A DNA stretch of 8,229 bases from UBA9732 sp963649615 (GTDB lineage Bacteria > Spirochaetota > Spirochaetia > Sphaerochaetales > Sphaerochaetaceae): assembly GCA_963649615.1 (NCBI GenBank), contig CAVJIN010000060.1, positions 1-8,229 of the forward strand. Reading direction: 5' to 3'. The notes under the pieces are model-generated. The model did not search any database. It had not been told where the DNA came from and worked only from the letters and a program-made list of their open reading frames with translations. This document shows, one piece after another, positions 1-4,880 of the stretch. Within the stretch, counting starts at the first letter, position 1; every line of letters starts with the position of its first letter. Position numbers and translations under genes: made by a program.

Positions 1-240
1 CACAAAGGAACTTTTTACCTAAATTTTGCGCACTTTTTGGGATGGAAACCCACAAGTTCTTAATCGCATAAGGGCTAGAAAAGCACCGCATGGTGCGAAA
101 GAAGAGAACATTCTTTTTATGTGCATAGTGAAGAGAAGCTGAGAAAAAGAACCTGCGTAAGGCATAAATCGCCCATCAATGGGCGTAAAAATGAGAAATA
201 AATCCAGTAGATTTGGTAGATTTTAATAGTAAATATAAAC
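1..240. other. Non-coding region with several short hairpins
   Basis: No convincing gene is seen in this stretch, which lies beyond the terminator of the sigma/ATPase/clpP operon. It holds several short inverted repeats: GCACC-GCAT-GGTGC at 83-96, AAAGAA/TTCTTT around 98-116, and CGCCCAT/ATGGGCG at 170-185, the last with almost no loop. None is followed by a clear T-run on either strand, so they are not good rho-independent terminators. They could belong to a structured RNA, a protein-binding site or a transfer/replication locus, but nothing in the sequence decides between these. The longest minus-strand ORF (165-19, 48 codons) lacks a ribosome site and resembles nothing I know. Confidence 0.4.
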
Positions 241-275
241 AAAAAAGGCAGCATCCCTTGTTAAAGAACACTGCC
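241..275 (-). terminator. Rho-independent terminator of the clpP operon
   Basis: Read on the minus strand, the segment forms GGCAGTGT paired with ATGCTGCC: eight pairs, two of them G-U wobbles, around a 13-nt loop. The stem is followed directly by TTTTTT at 246-241. It lies 34 nt past the clpP stop codon, where the end of the sigma/ATPase/clpP transcript is expected. No other gene on this strand intervenes, so the clpP gene is probably the last of the operon. Confidence 0.8.
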
Positions 276-309
276 CTTAATTGGTTTAAATATAAATTTT
301 ATTCTACTC

Positions 310-870
310 CTACCTCCTTTCCCTCGTGACAACTTCATCCACAATGCTATAGGCTATGGCCTCCTTGGCGTCCATCCAGAAATTGCGGTCGCAGTCTTCA
401 GACACTTGGCTGTACGTTTTGCCAGTACATACACAGATAAAGTCATAGACTTCTTTCTTAACACGTGCCATTTCACGAGCGGTTATCTCAAAGTCCGCAG
501 CCTGCATTAGCGAGGCTCCACCCAAGGGTTGGTGAATCATAACTCTAGAATGTGGTAGCATCTTGCGTTTGCCTTTGGTTCCGGCCATAAGGATCATTGC
601 ACCCATGCTTGCAGCAAGCCCAGTACATACCACTTCAACGGGACATCTAAGTACCATCATGGTGTCAATGAGCATAAAACCTGCCTGAATAGAACCACCT
701 GGAGAGTTTAGCATAATGGTGATTTCCTTTTCTGCGTCCAAAGCTTCCAACTTTAACAACCAAAGACATACTTTACTGCACAGGATGTCTGTAATCTCGC
801 CGTTAATGACAATTACTCTGGACTCTTCTACAAGCTCAAAAGCACACTGAATTTCTTGTGGGTCATCCAT
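310..870 (-). CDS. clpP: ClpP-type serine peptidase (short N-terminus)
   Basis: This 186-residue protein is a member of the ClpP family (peptidase S14). Canonical ClpP forms a double heptameric barrel in the cytosol and degrades proteins fed to it by a Clp AAA+ unfoldase. Seen here are the NSPGGS oxyanion-loop motif (55-60), the nucleophile Ser88 in GLAASMGA, His113 in MIHQPLGGA, and Asp161 in the DRNFW segment. The handle-helix pattern QAADFEITAREMA is also present, so the triad is complete and this is a true ClpP rather than a phage prohead protease. The N-terminus is several residues shorter than mature housekeeping ClpP, so the axial loop that contacts the unfoldase may be reduced. The gene starts 1 nt after the stop of the VirD4-like ATPase gene, implying translational coupling. 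No ClpA, ClpX or ClpC gene is in the window. A role in regulated proteolysis of the element's own proteins is inferred. Confidence 0.93.
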   Translation of the reverse strand: MDDPQEIQCAFELVEESRVIVINGEITDILCSKVCLWLLKLEALDAEKEITIMLNSPGGSIQAGFMLIDTMMVLRCPVEVVCTGLAASMGAMILMAGTKGKRKMLPHSRVMIHQPLGGASLMQAADFEITAREMARVKKEVYDFICVCTGKTYSQVSEDCDRNFWMDAKEAIAYSIVDEVVTRERR

Positions 871-871
871 A

Positions 872-2461
872 TTAATTATCCTCCTTTTTGCTCAATAATC
901 TTGCTAGTGCAGGTGGTGCTTCTCTTAGCTCTTCTTCAAGTGTCCCTTTGCATAAAGCATCCAAGATGGCTCCACCGCCCAAAACCTTCTTCTCAAACCT
1001 TTCAAGCTCTAACTCTCCCTGTTTGGGATTAAAAAGCTGAAGGCGCATCTTGAGGTCTTCATAATCTAGTGGCATCATAGTTTTAAAATGGCGAGCATTC
1101 TCATTAAGCTTTGCTTTCTTATGCACTCCCCACGCAGCCCAATCTACAAGCTTGCCTATGTATGGCTTACACATGTCATCTAGCACCACAACTTCATTTT
1201 CTTTAAGTTGGCTTAATTCGCTTACAGGGAGAACTGGCTTATCTAAGCCTGTAGAGATATCGGTCTTTTCTCCACCTAAGGCCGATATTTCTGTGAGTGT
1301 TGCAATATCGCGTCCTCCTAGAAAGAGGAAGGTCCTGCAATTAGATGCAATGGTGCGTGAAGCATCGTGGCCATACCTATAAGAGAGCTGAGAGAGGGCT
1401 TGGAGGGCAAGGATAAAGCGAATTCCTCTACTGCGTGCAGCTGTAAGCTTGTTGGCCCAACAAGAGCCTACAAATGAGCCAAACTCATCTAAAATAAAGT
1501 CAACCTTAATTGGTAGGACATTGTTTTCTCGTGAGTCTGCATAGCTTACAAGTTCACTATAGCATTGCTCTATAAACAAAGATGCCACCCCGTACAAGGA
1601 TGTAGACTCATCTGGACACATGAGATAAACAGCGGTGGGTTTTTTTGCTATGTTTCTCAAATGAAAGTCTGAGCCAGATAACAAGTCACGAACATCCTCT
1701 TGGTCAACGTACTGAGAGATCATAGTATTGAACTCACTTAGTACGCAGTTTAAAGTCCTGCCTTCTTCTTCAAGGCTAAGGATAGATTCAAGACTTCTTC
1801 TAGCTTCTGAGTTTTTTCCAAGCAGTTCCTTAAGCTCTTTTCTGTTTTCTTCGTCTGAAAGGCACTGGTTACCTATGCTTTGGATGGAGTCAAATGTCAG
1901 TGGAAGATGGTTCTCTAGTAGTAGCAAGGCAAAACCAATGAAGGTTGCACGTGCAGCGTTCTCCCAGTATTTATCCCTATCAGAGACAATGCAAGCTACG
2001 AGGATATCGGTAATCCCTTTTAGAAGAGACATAGCATGGCTTTGTTCGTCATCATCCCAATACGTTTGAACAAGAGATAAAGGACTAAACCTATTACCTA
2101 TGGAAGGGTTTCGTAGGTTGATAATTTTAATATCAACTCCGCAATCTTTAACTTCCTTTGCAGTATTCCTGTAAATCTCGCCCTTCATGTCAGCAATTAC
2201 CATAGACCTGCCGGCACGAGCAGACATGACTACAAGTGGATACAAAACTCTTCTTGTTTTTCCTTTGCCTGAAGCTCCACATATTAAGCAATGCTTTTCA
2301 GGATCACTTAAATAGACATCATCTCCGTCTACATCTAATGGGATTCCAGAGTCCTTTAGTGTTTTACTTGCAAAGGTTGTTTTCTCATGACTTCTGTGAA
2401 ATTCAGATGCCATCCCAAGGCCTGCCTTAGCAGGTCCTACTACACTCAATGAGTAAGACAT
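872..2461 (-). CDS. VirD4/TraG-type coupling ATPase lacking membrane anchor
   Basis: This 529-residue P-loop ATPase belongs to the VirD4/TraG/TraD type IV coupling protein family, hexameric motors that bring DNA or protein substrates to a type IV secretion channel. Visible are Walker A GASGKGKT (62-69), the DMKGE motif (91-95, usually DPKGE), Walker B with DEFG (325-328), the arginine-rich stretch AARSRGIRF after it, and a motif-3 glutamine in LALQALSQL (about 354). An LFLGG strand (379-383) matches the family's C-terminal lobe. Typical members carry two transmembrane helices ahead of Walker A. Here only about 60 mostly polar residues precede it, and the upstream gene ends 21 nt away, so the anchor is absent rather than missed. 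AAGGAG at 2475-2470, 8 nt from the ATG, supports the start. It sits between a sigma factor and ClpP in one operon. DNA transfer is the default function; a soluble role with ClpP is speculative. Confidence 0.88.
   Translation of the reverse strand: MSYSLSVVGPAKAGLGMASEFHRSHEKTTFASKTLKDSGIPLDVDGDDVYLSDPEKHCLICGASGKGKTRRVLYPLVVMSARAGRSMVIADMKGEIYRNTAKEVKDCGVDIKIINLRNPSIGNRFSPLSLVQTYWDDDEQSHAMSLLKGITDILVACIVSDRDKYWENAARATFIGFALLLLENHLPLTFDSIQSIGNQCLSDEENRKELKELLGKNSEARRSLESILSLEEEGRTLNCVLSEFNTMISQYVDQEDVRDLLSGSDFHLRNIAKKPTAVYLMCPDESTSLYGVASLFIEQCYSELVSYADSRENNVLPIKVDFILDEFGSFVGSCWANKLTAARSRGIRFILALQALSQLSYRYGHDASRTIASNCRTFLFLGGRDIATLTEISALGGEKTDISTGLDKPVLPVSELSQLKENEVVVLDDMCKPYIGKLVDWAAWGVHKKAKLNENARHFKTMMPLDYEDLKMRLQLFNPKQGELELERFEKKVLGGGAILDALCKGTLEEELREAPPALARLLSKKEDN
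880..889 (-). promoter_or_regulatory. Ribosome binding site of clpP inside the ATPase gene
   Basis: AAAAAGGAGG on the minus strand lies 9 nt before the clpP ATG. It forms part of the last codons of the upstream ATPase gene (encoding KKED). A ribosome ending the ATPase therefore clears or reaches this site, so the two proteins are probably made in linked amounts. It also supports the start at 870. Confidence 0.8.
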
Positions 2462-2482
2462 AGTTTGTTCTCCTTCTAGTTT

Positions 2483-3136
2483 CTAAGCTCTTGCAATTCC
2501 AAGATTGCGACAGTTATTCAAAGCTTGCTTTTCAATCTGGTTTACGCGTTGTTTTGTAAGACCTAATTTTTGCCCAATCTCTTGTAATGTAGATTTGGCT
2601 CGTCCAAAGACACCGTACTTGTTCATAAGAACTTCTCTTTCTCTGTTAGGAAGTTGTGAAAGGGTCTTAGATAGTTCTTCCAGTATAAGGTTCCTATCAA
2701 AGTCCACTTCTTCAAGGCAAAGACTATCTAATACAGGTTCTGCATCCAAGTCTGTTTCATCTAATGAAAGACTTAGAACTTTTGAACGTTTTTTGGCATA
2801 TTTCTGCATTGCATCCTTAACATAGTAAGAAGCAAAAGTTGCAAATCTTGCACCCTTTGAAGCATCAAACCTTTCAGCAGCTTTAATAAGACCAATATTT
2901 GCTTCTGAGTACAAATCTTCAAAATCAAGACTAGTGTTCTTCTTGCGCATTTCTAAAGCAAGTTTTACTACAAGTCTCTGATTATGGATAACAAGAAGAT
3001 TTCTAGCCTTCAGGTTTCCACTCATAGCCAAAATGCCAAGTTCATTCTCTTCTTCTGGTGAAAGAAGTCTGTGGTCTAGGATGCACTTAGAAAATCCAAC
3101 TGCAAACACGTTTTCATTTTTCACATTCTTTATCAT
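2483..3136 (-). CDS. Small RNA polymerase sigma-70-family factor
   Basis: This 217-residue alternative sigma factor would direct RNA polymerase to specific promoters. A region 1.2-like segment (about 26-45) is followed by region 2 (about 44-116: RLVVKLA, DLYSEANIGLIKAAERFD, FATFASYYVKDAM). A short acidic linker replaces region 3, and region 4 (about 155-210) holds the helix-turn-helix STLQEIGQKLGLTKQRVNQIE. Aligned by eye to E. coli sigma-70, the melting pair Trp433-Trp434 is Tyr104-Tyr105, and the -10 readers Gln437 and Thr440 are Asp108 and Gln111. In region 4.2, Glu585 is Gln196 and Arg588 is Asn199. Changed promoter preference is thus likely. AAAGGAG at 3149-3143 lies 6 nt from the ATG. 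The gene is first in an operon with the ATPase and clpP and may control that operon or other genes of the element. No anti-sigma gene is recognised nearby. Confidence 0.9.
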   Translation of the reverse strand: MIKNVKNENVFAVGFSKCILDHRLLSPEEENELGILAMSGNLKARNLLVIHNQRLVVKLALEMRKKNTSLDFEDLYSEANIGLIKAAERFDASKGARFATFASYYVKDAMQKYAKKRSKVLSLSLDETDLDAEPVLDSLCLEEVDFDRNLILEELSKTLSQLPNREREVLMNKYGVFGRAKSTLQEIGQKLGLTKQRVNQIEKQALNNCRNLGIARA

Positions 3137-3152
3137 GTGTTTCTCCTTTGGC

Positions 3153-3167
3153 TTGTCATAATGACAA
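3153..3167. promoter_or_regulatory. 15-bp perfect dyad before the sigma gene
   Basis: TTGTCAT-A-ATGACAA is a perfect inverted repeat with a single central base. It lies 3 nt upstream of the sigma-factor ribosome site (3149-3143). It could be an operator for a dimeric regulator, or in the mRNA a hairpin next to the ribosome site that tunes translation. The sequence does not tell which. Confidence 0.5.
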
Positions 3168-3183
3168 CCGTCAGGGCGAAAAG

Positions 3184-3196
3184 GGGGTTCAACCCC
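3184..3196. promoter_or_regulatory. GGGGTT-C-AACCCC dyad in sigma leader
   Basis: This perfect 13-bp dyad lies 16 bp from the TTGTCAT palindrome. On the minus strand it reads as a GGGG/CCCC hairpin followed by CTTTT, so it might act as a weak attenuator in the leader of the sigma operon. On the plus strand it is followed by an A-rich run and would not terminate. The role is uncertain. Confidence 0.35.
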
Positions 3197-3244
3197 AAAA
3201 AACCAAAAACTCTAGAAGAAAATAATCCTGTGCTTTACTTGATA

Positions 3245-3287
3245 ATGCTCTTAATCATAGATTGTTTGTAGATGCTCTTTTTCATAG
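3245..3287. repeat. Pair of 16-bp direct repeats
   Basis: ATGCTCTTAATCATAG (3245-3260) is repeated as ATGCTCTTTTTCATAG (3272-3287). The copies differ only in two central bases, with 27 bp from start to start. They lie in the gap between the sigma operon and the plus-strand small ORF, just downstream of the proposed sigma-operon promoter. The arrangement suggests two binding sites for one regulator. Iterons are less likely with only two copies and no replication gene in view. Confidence 0.55.
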
Positions 3288-3296
3288 GCAATGAGT

Positions 3297-3325
3297 AATA
3301 TAGTGTGTAAGGTCCAAAAAGTAAA
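3297..3325 (-). promoter_or_regulatory. Candidate promoter of the sigma/ATPase/clpP operon
   Basis: On the minus strand a -35-like TTTACT (3325-3320) and a -10-like TATATT (3302-3297) are 17 bp apart, matching consensus at four and five of six positions. Transcription would start near 3290 and give a leader of about 150 nt containing the 16-bp direct repeats and two dyads. It fits the housekeeping consensus. If the sigma factor drives its own operon, another unrecognised promoter may exist. Confidence 0.35.
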
Positions 3326-3342
3326 ATGCGAGGAGAAAACTT

Positions 3343-3510
3343 GTGAAATTGGCCTTTGCGATAGAATTTTTGCATGCAGAGGCAAGAACAAGGAAAGAGA
3401 GAAAAGGTTACAGTGAGGAACTTCTAGAAATATCTAATCTTTCAAAGTCTTCAACAATGGCTCCAAAAGGCAAATCCTTTGAAGAAGTTTTTCGTTTAAT
3501 TCAGCTTTAA
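3343..3510 (+). CDS. Possible small protein, 55 codons, unknown
   Basis: A GTG-started ORF of 55 codons is preceded by AGGAG (3331-3335) at 7-nt spacing, with an in-frame stop just upstream at 3322. The product begins with a short hydrophobic stretch (LAFAIEFL), then a charged segment (EARTRKERKGYSEELLEI) and a basic linker before FEEVFRLIQL. I do not recognise it. It is divergent from the sigma operon and convergent with the TM2/SHOCT gene. It might be a small regulator of the neighbouring sigma factor, a remnant, or chance. A 37-codon ORF overlaps it on the minus strand (3547-3434) but has a poorer ribosome site. Existence as a gene is uncertain. Confidence 0.35.
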   Translation: MKLAFAIEFLHAEARTRKERKGYSEELLEISNLSKSSTMAPKGKSFEEVFRLIQL

Positions 3511-3560
3511 GGTATATTTCGTGGAAAGTTAACACATTTAACGACATAACTCCATACCTT
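3509..3560. repeat. Concentric inverted repeats between convergent genes
   Basis: AAGGTAT (3509-3515) pairs with ATACCTT (3554-3560). Nested inside, GTTAA (3528-3532) pairs with TTAAC (3538-3542). The two stems share the same centre to within half a base, so this is one imperfect long dyad. It begins at the stop of the plus-strand small ORF and lies past the end of the minus-strand TM2/SHOCT gene. It could be a bidirectional 3' end structure or a protein-binding dyad. T-runs are weak. Confidence 0.4.
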
Positions 3561-3580
3561 TTAAGATTATTTAAGATTAT
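3561..3580. repeat. Tandem 10-bp duplication
   Basis: TTAAGATTAT occurs twice in direct, gapless succession. It adjoins the concentric dyad on its left and a TCTCAG/CTGAGA hairpin on its right. It may be a replication-slippage duplication or paired binding sites; nothing further can be said. Confidence 0.6.
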
Positions 3581-3582
3581 TC

Positions 3583-3596
3583 TCTCAGCACTGAGA
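3583..3596 (-). repeat. Hairpin just after the TM2/SHOCT gene
   Basis: TCTCAG-CA-CTGAGA is a perfect inverted repeat starting 2 nt past the stop codon of the TM2/SHOCT gene. It lacks a T-run on the minus strand, so it is at most a weak terminator or an mRNA-stabilising 3' hairpin. Confidence 0.4.
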
Positions 3597-3598
3597 AA

Positions 3599-4585
3599 TC
3601 AAATTTTTGATAAAACTTCAGTCTTTTTCTGTTGAAACTCTTCGTCTGTTAGAATTCCCTGATCGTGAAGTCTTGCTAGTTTTTCAATGGCTTCAAGTTT
3701 ATTTACTTCGTTATTTTCAGAATCTTGTGCATAATGTACTTCATCTTTCCACTGAGAGCCATCTGCTGGTTGAAGAGCTCCTGTGCATATTAAAATTATA
3801 TCAACAAGAATCCAAATACCAAAACCGCCACCCGTTAATAGCTTAATTATACCAAGTATAGTGTAACCAAGGTAAAAACGGTCAATACCAAGACCTCCCA
3901 GGAAAATGGATAATAAAATGGCTGTCAGTTTGTTTTTATGTGGCACTGTTACCTTCTCTCCTTTTGTATTAATTTTAACAATATCCATCATGCCCACTGC
4001 ACATGCATAAAACAAAAGAGGATTTCCATTAAAACTGAAAGGATGAAATCGTATCAGTAGCTTGAAAATAAAAAATGTTAAAAGAGAAAGAGTTCCCAAA
4101 GAAAAGAAAATTAAAGAAATCACCTGTTTTTTCAGTACTCCAAAAGAGTAGAGAATAAGAGATGTCCCCATTATAAGGTAAAAAAGGCTATTTACAAAAA
4201 AGTACCAAGAATAATAATTAAAGCGCCATATAATAACTACTTTGGTACAAGACACAAAAGATAAAATAGACGCAAGAGCTATAATTATAGACAAGATTTT
4301 TGTGACAATCTTTTTTTTGTTAAAAAAAGCTGCTAGTAATGGCAATATAAAAATACATAAATCTTGTATTAACGAAAGAATTAATGAAAATATATGAACA
4401 TAACCTGACTTATACATCCGAAGGTTTTCGCGAATTTGAGAATATCTCGTTATACAAGAAAAAACTATAAAAGCAACTGCTAATAGCAAAAAAAGCACAA
4501 CTGAATATTTTTCCTGCTCGTTATTTGCCCGTACATCATTATTCGTAGTCAACACATCCGCATTATAAGATTCTTGCTGTGACAT
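3599..4585 (-). CDS. Multi-pass membrane protein with TM2 and SHOCT domains
   Basis: The 328-residue product has a polar N-terminus, then about five hydrophobic helices (near residues 28-45, 63-88, 95-113, 128-149 and 155-178) and a weaker sixth near 190-203. A TM2 domain follows (about 221-272), with the family's LGGLGIDRFYLGY pattern and a second helix. After a polar linker comes a SHOCT motif (about 296-326, LARLHDQGILTDEEFQQKK). TM2 proteins are usually short two-helix proteins; SHOCT is a short C-terminal motif that often ends membrane proteins and may mediate oligomerisation. The long N-terminal membrane region is unusual, and I do not recognise its family. The ATG at 4585 is preferred over a TTG at 4630, because a purine-rich AAGGGAAGGG precedes it and the proposed promoter would start the mRNA at about the TTG. 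Function is unknown; the gene is transcribed alone. Confidence 0.85.
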   Translation of the reverse strand: MSQQESYNADVLTTNNDVRANNEQEKYSVVLFLLLAVAFIVFSCITRYSQIRENLRMYKSGYVHIFSLILSLIQDLCIFILPLLAAFFNKKKIVTKILSIIIALASILSFVSCTKVVIIWRFNYYSWYFFVNSLFYLIMGTSLILYSFGVLKKQVISLIFFSLGTLSLLTFFIFKLLIRFHPFSFNGNPLLFYACAVGMMDIVKINTKGEKVTVPHKNKLTAILLSIFLGGLGIDRFYLGYTILGIIKLLTGGGFGIWILVDIILICTGALQPADGSQWKDEVHYAQDSENNEVNKLEAIEKLARLHDQGILTDEEFQQKKTEVLSKI

Positions 4586-4638
4586 AAAACCCTTCCCTTT
4601 GTATTTAATTATTAATCTTTTTGAAATCAATCACGTTT

Positions 4639-4667
4639 ATTCTATATTCCCATATGAAAACTATCAA
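4639..4667 (-). promoter_or_regulatory. Sigma-70-type promoter of the TM2/SHOCT gene
   Basis: On the minus strand TTGATA (4667-4662) and TAGAAT (4644-4639) are separated by exactly 17 bp, each matching the housekeeping consensus at five of six bases. Transcription would begin near 4632, giving a leader of about 47 nt before the ATG at 4585. Confidence 0.65.
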
Positions 4668-4672
4668 GTTTT
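4657..4672. promoter_or_regulatory. Inverted repeat overlapping the -35 box
   Basis: AAAACT-ATCA-AGTTTT is a perfect 6-bp inverted repeat with a 4-bp centre, covering the whole -35 element (4667-4662) of the TM2/SHOCT promoter. This is a typical place for a repressor site. It is AT-rich, so chance is possible. Confidence 0.35.
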
Positions 4673-4736
4673 TTATGTGTTTTTGTTTTATAAGAATGTT
4701 TTTACAGTATTACCTTAAGCATAAGAAGGAACTTTT

Positions 4737-4829
4737 ATGAAACAAGATGTTACAGAACAAGATTTAATAATCTACCACGGTTCACAACAAATTGTAGAAG
4801 TTCCAACTTTTGGTATTGGAAAAACATAA
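4737..4829 (+). pseudogene. N-terminal remnant of a DUF3990-like gene
   Basis: A 30-codon reading frame has an ideal ribosome site (AGAAGGA, 6 nt from ATG). It encodes IIYHGSQQIVEVPTFGIGKT and then stops. The YHGS start and the xVxxPxFGxGKT pattern match, from memory, the N-terminus of DUF3990 proteins, which normally continue for well over 100 residues with a tyrosine-rich DYGxGFY segment. DUF3990 is thought to have an ADP-ribosyltransferase-like fold, which would make an intact copy toxin-like. Here the frame ends where that segment should begin, and the bases after it lead straight to the end of hsdR, so the rest appears deleted. The remnant marks an old junction beside the restriction gene. 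Confidence 0.6.
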
Positions 4830-4880
4830 CTCTAAAAGGGATTTTTGTACTTCCCAATCTACCATGTACACGAAAGTTTT

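Noticed and set aside
19..165. Minus-strand ORF of 48 codons
   Set aside because: No Shine-Dalgarno site, it overlaps hairpins, and the translation resembles no known protein.
1935..1943. IGF tripeptide in the ATPase (residues 175-177), resembling the ClpP-binding loop of Clp unfoldases
   Set aside because: It lies in a predicted hydrophobic helix (FIGFALLLL) of the VirD4-type fold, not in an exposed loop, and a three-residue match is common by chance.
1152..2430. Plus-strand open frames of 64 to 113 codons within the ATPase gene
   Set aside because: They are antisense to a gene with clear family motifs, have serine/leucine-rich translations typical of shadow frames, and lack family signatures.
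3183..3196. GGGGGTTCAACCCC looking like a tRNA T-arm
   Set aside because: The loop is too short for a T-loop, and no acceptor, D or anticodon arm can be built around it.
3434..3547. Minus-strand ORF of 37 codons starting ATG at 3547
   Set aside because: The ribosome site is badly placed (GGAG only 2 nt from ATG). It overlaps the better supported plus-strand ORF and is very short.
4586..4630. Fifteen-residue N-terminal extension of the TM2/SHOCT protein from a TTG start
   Set aside because: The start would coincide with the proposed transcription start, leaving no leader or ribosome site, whereas the ATG at 4585 has a purine-rich site upstream.
4847..4872. TGTAC/GTACA inverted repeat after hsdR as a terminator
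   Set aside because: Five pairs around a 15-nt loop, with no T-run on the hsdR strand; too weak to call.
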